Shown: positions 11,889 to 22,195, counted from the stretch's first letter. The stretch is 64,000 nucleotides of DNA from Tolypocladium sp. Sup5 PDA-1 (GCA_000750105.3 JPHH03000019.1:62001-126000); one strand, 5' to 3'. Program-made: numbers and translations. The notes: generated by a model not told the origin, from the letters alone.

Positions 11889-12713
11889 CTATTTACGGCA
11901 GATGACTTCGCCGTGAAGTACAGAAAACCACGTATCTTCCTGCTGTCCCCATCGCTTCCACACTTCTGAAATCTCCATGAGATCTGTCTCAGTCGCGAGC
12001 TTGCCTTCCACGGCAGTCTTTGCAAAGGCCGAGGCCACCGTCCTCTCGGCCCACAGTCCGCTCCACCAGGCGATCTCCTCCTCTGTGCTATAGCACCAAG
12101 TGCTGGAACTGCTCGTGATGGCGCTCGCGGCAAATCCAGCCTTCCTCGCCCACGCGTGGATCATGCGCCCGGCGTCAGGCTCGCCTCCGTTAGAGCTCGC
12201 TACCTTGCGGTACAGCGACCGCCATTTCTCCATCCCGTCGACATCGGGGTACCAGGCAAACGACCCGTAGTCTGACTCTCTCGCCGCCACGATTCCTCCT
12301 GTCTTTGTCACGCGTCTCATTTCCCTGAGGATGCCGATTGGGTCCTTGACGTGTTGCAAGACCTGATGGCAAAAGACAACATCAAAGGTGTTATCCGCGT
12401 ACTCCAGCGCGTTGGCGTCGCCCTCGACGAAATCGATGTTTGTAGCCCCCTTCTCCTTGGCCAGGGCGCGTGCCTGGACAAGGACGTCACCTACCCGTTC
12501 CAGGCCAGTGATATGGCCATCGGGGACATGGCCGGCAAGGTCCACGGTGATGGTCCCGGGCCCGCAGCCGATGTCGAGCACCTTCATGCCGGGCTTCAAG
12601 TGAGGCAAAAGATACGCAGCGGAGTTGAGCGCCGTGCGCCAGGTGTGGGAGCGAAGGACCGAGGCATGGTGGCCATGGGTGTAGGTGGCGGATTCGGATT
12701 TGCGGTCGTTCAT
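11889..12713 (-). CDS. Class I SAM-dependent methyltransferase (UbiE/COQ5-like)
   Basis: Single exon, 274 residues from the ATG at 12713. The N-terminal TYTHGHHASVLRSHTWRT segment is typical of fungal UbiE/Coq5-type small-molecule methyltransferases. Motif I is VLDIGCGPGTIT. The acidic post-I residue (GLERV), motif II region NTFDVVFCHQVLQHVKDP and post-II loop (TKTGGIVAARESDYGSFAWYPD) are intact. The substrate is unknown. The frame stays open upstream to an ATG at 12944, but that extension is mostly a diverged copy of this gene's own 5' coding end (see the repeat entry). I prefer 12713 because the protein then begins where family members normally begin. Confidence 0.85.
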   Translation of the reverse strand: MNDRKSESATYTHGHHASVLRSHTWRTALNSAAYLLPHLKPGMKVLDIGCGPGTITVDLAGHVPDGHITGLERVGDVLVQARALAKEKGATNIDFVEGDANALEYADNTFDVVFCHQVLQHVKDPIGILREMRRVTKTGGIVAARESDYGSFAWYPDVDGMEKWRSLYRKVASSNGGEPDAGRMIHAWARKAGFAASAITSSSSTWCYSTEEEIAWWSGLWAERTVASAFAKTAVEGKLATETDLMEISEVWKRWGQQEDTWFSVLHGEVICRK

Positions 12714-12820
12714 GCTGGGCTTCGACTGAGGCAAAAGATAAGTACGAGTACGCAACGGAAGTGGGAGCAAAGGACTGCGGCATCGGCCCATGGGTGGGTG
12801 TATGGCGGATTCGGATTTGT
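12583..12820. repeat. Diverged 126-bp tandem duplication at a gene's 5' end
   Basis: Unit A (12583-12708) lies inside the methyltransferase coding sequence; unit B (12709 to about 12820) lies over and upstream of the start codon. Shared landmarks: TTCATGCCGGGCTTC against TTCATGCTGGGCTTC, then GAGGCAAAAGATA in both, and GGCGGATTCGGATTTG at both far ends. The 126-bp period is 42 codons, so frame is kept. The start ATG of the gene sits at the position that in unit A encodes the Met of LKPGM. Confidence 0.8.
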
Positions 12821-13096
12821 GGGGAAGATTTCCTTGGGGGGGTGGCTCACCTCTAAGATCAATATCAAGTTGTCTTAGCAAATATCGCGGTGGCTTTTCG
12901 ACGCCATTATGAACCCAGCACTGGGAACGTGGTGGGTGATTCATCTGCGGACTCGCTCAGGCACGCGAGAAACTTTATTCGATCCATGACCCTGCATTTC
13001 GATATATGGAGTATTCTCGAAAGCAATCTACCTTGGCTTTGGCTTGACGCCCATAAAGATGCCCACTAACATGAAACGGCCGTTGACCTTTATGTA

Positions 13097-14079
13097 CTAT
13101 CCCATGACAATTTCTATGCTCATATCCGGAGAATATTGCAAAAGAAATTGGTGGGTATCCCAGGCCGACCACTTTGCCGCGTACTCCAACGCCGTGAGTG
13201 GCCGCGGGTCGCGTCGTATCGATCCCGCGTTGTCGCCTTTGTGCACGTCCGCACCTCTTTCAACTAGCAACCGTACCACATCCAGTCTGTTTTGCAACGC
13301 TGCGTCATGCAAGGGCGTCATGCACAGCATCGCAGACATGCAACTGGCCAAGTCGTCACCGTCATATCTATTGCGGTTTATCGGTGCCCCCTTGTCGAGA
13401 AGAAGTGTGACGACTTGGAGAACATTGTCATCCTCTCTGCACATTGCATGGTGAAGCAGCTCGCCCTTTGTAGCGTCGCCGCCGTGTGCGAATAGGAGGT
13501 TGATGGTTGACACCGGTGCCAACTGGACAGCCTTGGACAGCGGACTCAGGTCGATCTCGCCGGGTCCACGCGCAAGAAGCCATCGAACGCACACTTCGTC
13601 ATGCGTAACTTGGCTGGTGGAAACAGCCATAATATTAGTACGTCCCAGTTGACGGTGGAGCGAAATACGAACCTGAGGACTGGCGGCCGCAGCCTCGACT
13701 TGTGCTGGTTGATATCCCATCCGCTTTCGAAATAGAACTCTAGGACACCAAAGGAGTGTGATTTCGCGGCAAACACGACATCGGTTGCCCATAGCCTTCG
13801 ACCTGCCTGGATCATGTAGCGGACAGTGTCGACGCAGTCCTGAGACACAGCCTCATTGAAGACACCCCAAAGATCTCGTTCCAACACGAAGATATACGCT
13901 TTACCCGCGCCGTACTTGAGCCTCCACGACATAAACAAAGGATCAAAGACACCAAGGTTCACGACGTTGGATTTCATCCCATTCACTATCCCCGATGGAG
14001 TCTCCGGCACGCTGTACATGAAATTTTCTGAATCATCCGAGTCTGAGTCAGAGCCATCCTCTCGCACTTGGGGCGCCAT
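13097..14079 (-). CDS. Ankyrin-repeat protein
   Basis: Model: complement of 13673-14079 and 13097-13613, 307 residues, with a 59-bp intron (GTTCGT...CCAG) restoring frame from PVL to SQVTHDEV. The N terminus is acidic (DSDSDDSE). The C-terminal half has ankyrin repeats, including the consensus piece MTPLHDAALQNRLDVVRLLV, then ERGADVHKGD and a final LTALEYAAKW unit. No catalytic domain is visible; a protein-interaction role is likely but the partner is unknown. Confidence 0.8.
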
Positions 14080-14949
14080 TGTTCGAAGCGTGAGATCGTC
14101 GACTACTTTCTTTTACCCTTGGCTGGTACAGCTTCCAAGGGAGCGGCTCGGTGGATATTGTTTGTGTTGCCTGATTGATTGAGGCTTGTCTGCTTGCGAG
14201 TGATGAAGAGGAAAAGGAGAATCCCCGCTTTCAATCGTGCTTAGGCACCCAACATACATACCATGGTCAAGTATAGCCTGCATGCAGTGGTACCACGTGA
14301 CACCTTGTTTGTCCACTCATGTCATGTGCAACTTTTATTAATGACACTCTATGCAAGCAGTCATTGTCTAGCAACCCTGTGATTGCATCTTTTGCTACAG
14401 TTGTTTGGATATGTGTTCCAGTCCGCTTGAGACCAGCACCACCAACCGAGGCCCGGTCACTCCTGGTAGCATGCTCCTTGAAAGTTTTCCCACGTAACAA
14501 ATGTTTCCACGCATTTTTGACAGACAAACTTTGTGTTTCCGTTTACTCAAGGGAGGCCTTGCTTGCCTATCTTGCGCTGACAATGAGGCCTTTGCCCCTC
14601 CTATATTGCTGGTATCAAATAGTTTTGATCTTGGGTAGCTGCAGGAAGAGCAATATAAGATGCTGAAATGGACCGAGAATACATCTAATAGTCCTAGATA
14701 GACACAAGAAAGTTCAGCTCAAGACACTTTTAGACCAACTATTATCTTCTCCATCTAAGACCCGGTCCAATTCGCGGATTCCAGCCATGGCTGACGGAAG
14801 TGAAGGCCATCTCCAATACTACTACGCCCACTCGCTGGCGACCATCGTCTAGATGGGCGATGTCAAGTTCAGGGAGTTCTCACATAGTAAGGTTATCGGA
14901 ACTCATAGCCTCCGTGGCTGCTCTGTTATTGCAATCGGCAGCGCGACTG

Positions 14950-14977
14950 ATATGCAATGGGTCCTGCCATTGCATAT
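14950..14977. repeat. Perfect 11-bp inverted repeat, 6-nt loop
   Basis: ATATGCAATGG at 14950-14960 and its exact reverse complement CCATTGCATAT at 14967-14977, separated by GTCCTG. It could form a hairpin, or be a target-site or terminal-repeat remnant. It is immediately followed by the 16-mer repeats. Confidence 0.8.
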
Positions 14978-14980
14978 GTT

Positions 14981-15042
14981 CGCGGATTGATTACCGCGCG
15001 GACTGTTTACCGCCGAAGAATTCGGTCGCGGACTGGTTACCG
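14981..15042. repeat. Three copies of a 16-bp unit
   Basis: CGCGGATTGATTACCG at 14981-14996, CGCGGACTGTTTACCG at 14997-15012 and CGCGGACTGGTTACCG at 15027-15042. The first two abut and the third follows after 14 bp. They differ only at two central positions. Confidence 0.85.
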
Positions 15043-15139
15043 GGCAAAGATGATTGCGTAAGTGATCGCTGTCTGGTATGAATATGGCAAAGATGCCCGT
15101 TAATATTCTATCTTACGGGTCTATCTTTTATAAAGAAAT

Positions 15140-15375
15140 CATGGTGTTAGTACGGGGGAATCCCGGGCTAATCCCGGGGAAACCCTAGGGAATTCCTCTT
15201 GGTATTCCCTTCCCCGTGGATTCCCGGTGAGAAATCCCGGTGAAGCCACGGTGAATTCCCTGGGAATTCTTCCTAGTGTTTCCTTCTCCGTGGTTTCCCC
15301 TGTTAGATTTCCCGGGTAATTCTCCGGTAATATCCCGATATTCCCCTGAGAATTCCTGGGGAAGTCTTTCCGTAT
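15140..15375. repeat. Degenerate short-motif repeat tract (TCCCGG/GAATTCC-like)
   Basis: About 235 bp in which AATCCCGG-, GGAATTCC- and TTCCCNGTG-like words recur every 10-20 bp on both strands with many variants. The tract is rich in locally palindromic words (CCCGGG, GGAATTCC). It looks like a decayed minisatellite or a repeat-element fragment; I could not define a single unit length. Confidence 0.6.
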
Positions 15376-16512
15376 CAGCGACGGCTGGAATCCTCGCTCA
15401 TATCCCGCCGCGGCCACAGCCTAGTGTTCCTGGGTTGAACAACTGCAAGGCTATTCTCGACAAACTCGAAGATCTCTGGTTCAAGAATGTCGATCACTTT
15501 TTTAATCAGCCCGTCAGTTCATGGATCCTTGTTGCAACCTATCACGGCGGCGTAGTTCTAGAAGAACAGCTCGACGAGATGCGACGTCGATTAGCAGGTT
15601 TGGGATTGTCGCCAGCCGAGATTTACTACCCTGTTGACAAGAAAAAGCACTTTCCAGGTCAGGGAACTGCGTATCTTCTGAGTGATGGGAGCGGCCAAAC
15701 TTTGCCAAGCTTGTGGTTTGACGACAGTCAAGTAAGCTGAGGCCTCCATGGGCCGAGGGTTACGTTCTGGCGACCTTGGCATGACTGTTTCTTATTGTCT
15801 CACTGGGGTGCTTACGGCCCTGGCAGGTTTATTAGATTGGGAAATCGACTACACAGACCGAGGGCATATATAGACTAGTCGCGTAGATTGAAATCATTGT
15901 ACGACTTGTTCAACGCTAATATTCATCTGAGTAATGAAACAACGGCATATTTACTAGTCTAAAAACACCGAGTTGTAGGTGCAAAATTTGCCAATTGCAC
16001 CTCAACATTGTCTGTATTGTCATAAAGCCCAGGTTTACACGCACTCTACTATACCCAGCTCCGTTGCCTCAATGTTGCAGCTCATTCTCCTGTTGCTTTG
16101 CACCGAAGCAGCACAGAATACATGAGAACAGTGACTCTACCAGATATTTCATCATCTTAGCAAAGATGCGTTGCGGAATTACTACACCATCTACAGACAT
16201 TCCAGGAATAAGGCGACAGGTACAGCGCTAGCGGGAGTCTGCAATGCCTTAGAAGCGAGACAGGACGGCCGATAATGCGTTCTATGTATGCCACAGCCAA
16301 ACGCCATTGGCTAACAACCAGACACGAAGGCAGCGATGAGCTCCTTCATTTGTAACACTGACCTCTCAGCTTTCTCCGAGTTCAATGCAATGCTTCATCA
16401 GCCAATACCTTATACGCGGTCTTAACTCATTCTACCTTGTTGTAGGTGTTGCGGTAAACCTTGAGGTCACATATTCCAAACCCAGAACACAACCCAACAT
16501 GAATAAGTTGAC

Positions 16513-16839
16513 TCATGCATCCATTTCAAGTGCTAGCCTCCCCACCAGCGCCCGCCCAGGTCCGCCGCCTCTAATCCATTCCTCCGGTGCAAAGAGCCCA
16601 AACATCCCGACATTTTTCAGCACTGGAAGGGCAGCTCGTATCGCTGGCTCCAGGTTCTTTCGTTGCTCGTCGTCGCCGACGTCGTAGGCCTTGATATTGA
16701 CCAGTAAAGCCCCAACAGTGCCCGTTGGTACCTTGTCGCCGTTCGGTAGGGTTACAACCGGGAATGACTTCGCGTCAGTTCCCAAAGTCTTGTTGTTAAT
16801 GGCCTGCAAGTCGTCTGCTGGGCTGCTTGAGTTTGCCAT
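16513..16839 (-). CDS. Small protein of unknown function (108 aa)
   Basis: Single exon, 108 residues from the ATG at 16839. The protein has a soluble, well-composed sequence with FPVVTLPNGDKVPTGTVGAL, then LLVNIKAYDVGDDEQRK and a C-terminal FGLFAPEEWIRGG segment. It has no signal peptide and no membrane segment. It resembles a family of about 100-residue proteins of unknown function that I cannot name with certainty. In-frame ATGs further upstream (to 16998) would add a hydrophobic, Cys-containing extension that I consider untranslated. An exact TCCGCGGA palindrome lies 193 bp upstream (17032). Confidence 0.6.
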   Translation of the reverse strand: MANSSSPADDLQAINNKTLGTDAKSFPVVTLPNGDKVPTGTVGALLVNIKAYDVGDDEQRKNLEPAIRAALPVLKNVGMFGLFAPEEWIRGGGPGRALVGRLALEMDA

Positions 16840-17031
16840 GGTGGTGCCGAGTACGTTGATTGACGCGACAGATGTGCCGGCTGTGCTGTGATTTGGCAAG
16901 AAAGAAAGGAAAATGTGTATATAAGACACTTTGACTTTTAAGATTTTAGTTTGACAACTCGAGGCAGTGAGGCACATGTAGTTTATATACCACGGCATAG
17001 GGCAACGTCAGTGGCTTAAATCCATGGACAT

Positions 17032-17039
17032 TCCGCGGA
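17032..17039. promoter_or_regulatory. TCCGCGGA palindrome upstream of the 108-aa gene
   Basis: Exact copy of the octamer that recurs in the promoters of the metabolite cluster. It lies upstream of the minus-strand gene starting at 16839. Two CCG half-sites back to back are a form bound by Zn2Cys6 regulators. A single copy outside the cluster could be chance. Confidence 0.35.
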
Positions 17040-18480
17040 TGCCCAGTCAGACGACGGGAGTTCCAGACTCCTGAGTCAGGTTACCACGCCGCACGCGCCG
17101 CTGTGGCGGCTCCTTCGCCTGTCAGCAAGGTCAAGCTTCATGGAGCCCAACCAATTGTCGAGAAGCATTCAAGAAAAATGTCGAAACAAACGGCAGGTGA
17201 ACGGATGAACGTTGCCGAACTTTGGAATCAAATGGGAAAGATTGCTGCATCAATCCATTTAATGACAGGGTTGAACAGTAAGACGAGCATCGAAAAAACC
17301 CCGCACGTCTCCTCCGCCTGCATCGTATTGCCCTGGCGTCGAAGTCTCGTTCCAATCGACTCAATCGAGTGGTCTGTACGGACTAGATTGAAACAGGATC
17401 ATGCCTGGATTCGAGCTAATGCAGCTTGGAGTTTTGGGTATCAAGAATTTGACATCATGGCAGCTCAATGTGATGCTGGGGAAGGAGGGGTCAAGAACCC
17501 GGGTCTAACATAGGTTCTGTAGCAATTACTCGTATAGGGGCTTGAGCGTCATTGTCTAGGATATGGTCCCGCTATGGAGAGACTTGACAAAGCAGTTCCT
17601 CGGCTGCCGCCTGCCGACTCGGCAGGGTCTTCGAGCGAAACAATACTCGACGACGAGCGAGTCTATATTATTTCAGGCCCAGTGAAAAGCTCCCTTCGAT
17701 GCACAAGGCGTTTCTTGAAACCCAGGCCTTCCATCAAGGCCGAGACGTTGCTGCGTTCGCTACAAGAATCCAAGGAGGACATGCAGAACTTATGCAGCCA
17801 CACCTGGCAGTAGCTTGCACTCGCTTATTTTGCTTCAGAGTCCTACTGGTGCTACACCTCACTTGCTCCAAGACGATTGCAGCTACTGCGAGAGCCAGAG
17901 TCCTGAGTGATCACAGCTGCTCAGCCCCAAAATACGTGCTAAACAAGAACGACATCACGCTACATATACCTGGGCATGGGCTGCCTGCTCTTCCTTCTTC
18001 AGCGAAGACCGGACCGGCCATAGCAAAGCAAATATTTCCCAGCCAATTCTGGAAGAGACCCCGGCAAGCCATGCAGCCATCGTGCAAGAAGCGGCCGGAA
18101 GATGTAGCCACCGAGGTCATTCAGCGCGCAAATCTCGGCAGAGCAAGTCAGACGTGACCGTCTACCCCTCGACGCCTAACAACGATGGCTCAAATGCACA
18201 TCAGATAGCACGTCGGCTAAAATTCCGGAATACTCCCCCTGGATTGAACTTATGATGAGCAAGAGCTGTATGACCATGCTTATGGGGGCTGATTTGGACA
18301 ACCTACGACATGACCGGCGGGAACAGCCGGTGGGATTTGGTGCAGAAGCAGTTGTAAGTCGGATCCCCCGCTTCCGGCACCATTTCAACACCTTCATCAA
18401 CATCAACGCAATGCATCGCGACCGCGCTTTCTTGCGCATTTGAATCGTTTTGTAATAAATAAACTATCCAGGCATTTGAA
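17040..18480. other. Gene-poor region
   Basis: No supported gene. Open frames at 17103-17513 and 17699-18157 (+) have no motifs and no clear splice structure. The sequence runs directly into a transposase relic, so it may be old repeat-derived DNA. Confidence 0.4.
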
Positions 18481-19000
18481 ATGACTAGGAAAGACAAATA
18501 TACCGAAGAAATGCTCCAACAAGCAGTCCAGGCTGTGAAAACGGCCTCTCGCAAAACAAGGCTACCGCGCAGTATGGAATTCCACGCCAAACGCTCCAAG
18601 ACCGACTTCGCGGTGCCTGTCTAATGAAGGTTGCAAAAGAGCCCTCGAAGCGCCTCTCTATTCATCAAGAAAAGCATCTTCGCGATTGGGTCCTAGCCCA
18701 GGGCTCCCGCCAGCGCAATTCCAGCTAAGGCAATTCGCCAGCAGGGTCCTCATCGTCGGTGGCGGCCGTTGGCCCCTTGGCAAGAACTAGGTTGCTGGTT
18801 TTTTGCGCCGTAACGCGGAAGTCAGTATGGTAAAGAGCACATCTATCGGTTGCGCACGAATCAACGGTGCGTCTACGACTTGGAGCAAGGGCGCAACTAA
18901 CAAGCTAACCTCCTGGATTGCACGACATCATGTTGACTCGAGAGTTGGCGATGCGGACTTTCTTGTTCCCCATGGTGCTACGCAGAATAGCAAATGAAGC
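18481..19000 (+). mobile_element. Decayed pogo/Fot1-type (Tc1-mariner) transposase fragment
   Basis: Remains of the N-terminal DNA-binding half of a DDE transposase. The ATG at 18481 opens MTRKDKYTEEMLQQAVQAVK, the start of a psq-type helix-turn-helix. After a frame change comes ATAQYGIPRQTLQDRLRGA (about 18565-18625), then AKEPSKRLSIHQEKHLRDWV. A stop near 18726 follows, then the CENP-B-type segment RQFASRVLIVGGGRWPLGKN, a TAG, VAGFLRRNAEV and ARINGAS in turn. No DDE catalytic domain follows. Frameshifts and stops make it non-functional. I could not locate terminal inverted repeats. Confidence 0.75.
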
Positions 19001-19319
19001 CATGCGATGTTGTACAACTATTTCCCCATGTTCCTGAGTCTGGCCTCCTTTGAGGGCTTTTAAACGTGACAGGAGGCTTCATGGCCTTTGCCAAGACAGC
19101 TGAAAATAGTCCGTAGGCTATCTCGTGCAAGAAACGGAGTCTCAGCCGCACCCAAGTGAAATAAGCATTGTCAGGCTAGTCTCGTGTAGGAAACCAGCCC
19201 GCACGCCATGTGCACAGTGACAAGGGCTTTAAACAATACTTAAACGGCGCCGTGACAGCGTACACGACTAAGCTCCTCGCCTTTAACTACTCAGTCAGAT
19301 TCCTGCAGAATACACGGAG

Positions 19320-20375
19320 ATGCTTCTTCCAATTCTGCACCTTTCCGTTTGCCTCTTCGCCGGTCTTGGCCATGGTCTTGGCCAGAGCCCGGACCCGCTG
19401 TCCAACTTACGACCCAGCAATGTAACAGGCCTTATCTACTACCTCTACCGATGGACAGGATCGTGCGCCTCCCTTTGTGCGTGTCAATGACTGCAAGGAT
19501 GCCAAGACTTACCAGCCCAGGTATTACAATGGGACGACAACACTGCGCATAGAGCCGCAGGACTACAAGGACGACACCGACTGTGACACCTTCTCGTCGG
19601 GGCCTGTCGAAGTCAACTTTGATTCCCTGCTCGCGGTTGTAAAGTCGAACCGCTACGTTCCGGAACAGAATGAGCTCACGTTTTCGTTGAACTTTTGGGA
19701 CAAGAGCTTGAACATCACACCGGACACGAACACTGGCGACGGCCCGATCAACGACATTCAGCGCGTAAACTCGGTTTTCGGGTCAGTGATTGCCCCGTCT
19801 TCCGCACCCACACCTCTTCGTAACTGTATCTAACAAACAGCAGGATGAATACCTACAGCAAGCCTTCCGACTCGCAGCCCCCAGCCTGGAAACTCAACAC
19901 GACGCACGTCTCCGGCTCGTCGTATTCCTTCAGCGGCTACCGAAACTACTCCAGCCCTCAGACCTTTCGCTTCAACTACAGTCAATGCGACTCCGCCTTG
20001 CTGTCCGAGTACTATGGCATCACGCTGGATCCCGGCAACGACTTGCACGGCAGCCTCAACGTCACGTCATTTCAGACCATCAGCGGCCGCTTCGACAACA
20101 GCTCGGCATCAATCGAGTTCAAGGGGATCTTTTCTGGGCGCAGCAGAGCAAAGGGCAGCAACTCGTTCATCGGCGGGCCGTTCACGCTTAGCTTTTTGGG
20201 GCAGATTGATGGGAACCGGTCGGATCAGCTGATGTCGAGTGCGAATGATACGCCCGTGTGGAACGAGACGCTTGGGTATTCGAAGAAGTTGTTTCAAAGT
20301 TCGGGGTGGAGATATGGAATTGGGACGTGGCTGCATAGCATCGTGGTTTTCGGTGTTGCGGCTTGGGTCTTGTAG
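19320..20375 (+). CDS. Secreted, probably GPI-anchored N-glycoprotein
   Basis: Model: 19320-19421, 19459-19781 and 19844-20375, 318 residues. The N terminus MLLPILHLSVCLFAGLGHGL is a signal peptide. The body carries about ten Asn-X-Ser/Thr sequons (for example NGTT, NYSS, NVTS, NSSA, NDTP, NETL). The protein ends in a hydrophobic segment (LHSIVVFGVAAWVL) with no cytoplasmic tail, as in GPI-attachment signals. No catalytic domain was recognised. The first intron (37 bp, GTAACA...ACAG) is short for this genome and is the weakest part of the model; without it the signal peptide and body are in different frames. The second intron (62 bp) is ordinary. Confidence 0.7.
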
Positions 20376-20391
20376 TGATGATCTCGGTCGA

Positions 20392-20748
20392 CTAGTCAAA
20401 GTCACCTGGATATGTCTGTCCCATATGGGAGAGGTCAGCAACGGAGTCATTGTGTCGGTGCCGTCTATGTAGATGAAAGCCATTGGCTCCTACTTTGGCA
20501 CGCAACACGGCCAGCACCTCCTCCTGCTTATACTCTTCCGCAATGTCCACCGCAGTCCTCCCCTCCCCGTCCCTCGCCAGCACATCCATACCCTTCTCCA
20601 GCAGGTACTTGGCCCGGCCTGGAGCCTCGCTTGTGGGCTGCCTCGCTACCACATGCAGCAACGTCCGCCCTTTGCCATCCCTCTCTGTCCACCCCACCCC
20701 CGCCCCGTCAAACACCCCCAGCACCTCTGCGTAGCGGCCATAGTCCAT
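20392..20748 (-). CDS. Short ankyrin-repeat protein or fragment
   Basis: 118 residues from the ATG at 20748. It contains two ankyrin units (GRTLLHVVARQPTSEAPGRA then GRTAVDIAEEYKQEEVLAVL). The frame is open upstream to about 20790 without another ATG, so this could be the 3' exon of a larger ankyrin gene or a gene fragment. It is convergent with the GPI-type gene, with only 16 bp between stop codons. Confidence 0.45.
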   Translation of the reverse strand: MDYGRYAEVLGVFDGAGVGWTERDGKGRTLLHVVARQPTSEAPGRAKYLLEKGMDVLARDGEGRTAVDIAEEYKQEEVLAVLRAKVGANGFHLHRRHRHNDSVADLSHMGQTYPGDFD

Positions 20749-21658
20749 CTTCTTCCTCACGCGCCGTGCGACGCTGCTGGCTGGGTTCACGCGGTTTGGG
20801 GGTGAGCGGCGAGGGATCCATGTGAGGCAGTGAGAGAGAGCGTGAGATGAAGATTAAGGACCCTGAGGAATAGTCCAGGGGCTGTGGGGCCCGGCAGTGT
20901 TCCTGCAGGTCAACCAACTGCCAGGATAGCCGTGAATTCTGCACTAGAGAGAGGGCGAGGTCGAATGGGCAATTCCAGAACTCAAACTCGGCTCCGTGCA
21001 AGTAATTAAATAAGTAGTCCAGAATACGCTGCTTTCACTTCTAGCAGTTACTATTCTACTTCTCATGACTCTATGTCCAGGCTCAGGCGAGACTCTTACA
21101 AAGAATAATATCAGTGTCGTCAGTGCGCATAGCGCCCTTGTCCCAAGGTGCGGCAGCCCTTCCCAGCCGTCCCCGAGATTCATCCCAATCGAGAAGAGCC
21201 ATACCAGAGTAGGCCCAGCAGCACAGGATCCCATTGCTTCCACTATGCTAATAAGGGTGTATAGGGTCGATGCATGTTCAATGTCGATAAAGGAAGTAAT
21301 GATAGAGCGGCATGGTAATATAAAGTTATATCCTAGTGTTATGATGATCTATTCCGCTGTGACAATATGTACGGCACCCCCGGCCATGAGAGGCGTTCCG
21401 CAAGTCATTCAGAGTGCTGAAAACTGAGCAAGAACGACATCGTTTCGTATCGGAGAGGGACGGAATGGTACCGACGGCGACAGGAGAAGCCTCGAGAGGG
21501 CTGGAAGAGCAATCAAGAGGACAACCATATCGCATACCAGTTGTCCAAATGAGCATGAATGACCATGTCTATTATGCCTATCCGGTTCCCCGGCGGACTT
21601 GGATCCGTGTCTTGCGCCGATAGTTCCAAACCTGTCCAATTGACTAACACCAAGGCTT
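20749..21658. other. Intergenic region
   Basis: No gene or clear repeat seen. Open frames are short and on both strands. It forms the left border of the P450/PKS-NRPS region. Confidence 0.4.
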
Positions 21659-22195
21659 TCAAAGACTCTCCGAAAAGCCTAGCCGCGCAGTGAAGTTCAA
21701 GTACAGTCCAATAGCAATCACACTGCCGACTAATCCTCCGAGATAAACCGCAATACTAGGAATTCCAGAACCGGACCTTGCGGCGGTCTCAGTGGGTTTA
21801 GACTGCGATGATGGTGTTGTCGGCTCGGGATCGCCAGCCTAGAATATGTCAGCTGTCTTCCCATGCTGGCATGTGCAGCCACAACGCGGGTATTGGTAGA
21901 CTTGCCTGTCTTTTCACGGTCCCGACCAGCAATGTGGTCAGCACCTCGCGTGCTTCATCGCTGTGTCCTACATCTTCGAATTCTGAGCTGGCGTCTTGGC
22001 TCGCTGGGTCGAGTAGGACGTCTTCACCGCCGCTGAAATATGTCAGAATGGCCGGAAAAGATGGCGAGATACGCGTACGTACGGGTGCTCATCTAGGAAC
22101 TTTGTAACGTCGTACACTTTGTTGTGGATAACAAGCCATAGGTCGTCTCTCGTCCTGTGCCGAGAAATCTCTGTGAATGTCAAGGTTTGCGACAT
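21659..22195 (-). CDS. Cytochrome b5, tail-anchored
   Basis: Three short exons, none a long open frame by itself: complement of 22083-22195, 21906-22032 and 21659-21838; 139 residues. The b5 heme domain is complete: LWLVIHNKVYDVTKFLDEHP, then GGEDVLLD with the first heme His in HPGG, and the second heme His in EDVGHSDEA. A Pro/Ser-rich linker follows and one C-terminal hydrophobic segment (IAVYLGGLVGSVIAIGLYL), so it should sit in the ER membrane facing the cytosol and donate electrons to P450s or desaturases. The second intron appears to use a GC donor (CAG/GCAAGT...TTCTAG); a GT donor 12 bp earlier would also keep frame. It lies 650 bp from a P450 gene on the same strand, which suggests, but does not prove, a redox-partner role in the cluster. 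Confidence 0.85.

Larger units (their letters stand above)
14080..16512. other. Gene-poor region with degenerate repeats
   Basis: No gene can be supported here. It holds a perfect inverted repeat (14950-14977), three copies of a 16-mer (14981-15042) and a 220-bp stretch of short degenerate repeats (15140-15375), annotated separately. An open frame at 15276-15740 (+) ends in about 100 residues of ordinary protein-like composition (AILDKLEDLWFKNVDHFF and onward), but it begins inside the repeat tract, has no recognised domain and may be a relic exon. Confidence 0.45.

Noticed and set aside
15276..15740. Possible protein-coding gene of 154 residues
   Set aside because: It starts within a repeat tract, has no recognised domain and no splice partners; at best a relic exon.
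13000..16000. Possible CRISPR-like array from the spaced 16-mers at 14981-15042
   Set aside because: Only three copies, two of them abutting without spacers, in a fungal nuclear context.
17103..18157. Plus-strand frames 17103-17513, 17574-17813 and 17699-18157
   Set aside because: No motif, no consistent codon pattern by eye, in a gene-poor belt next to a transposon relic.
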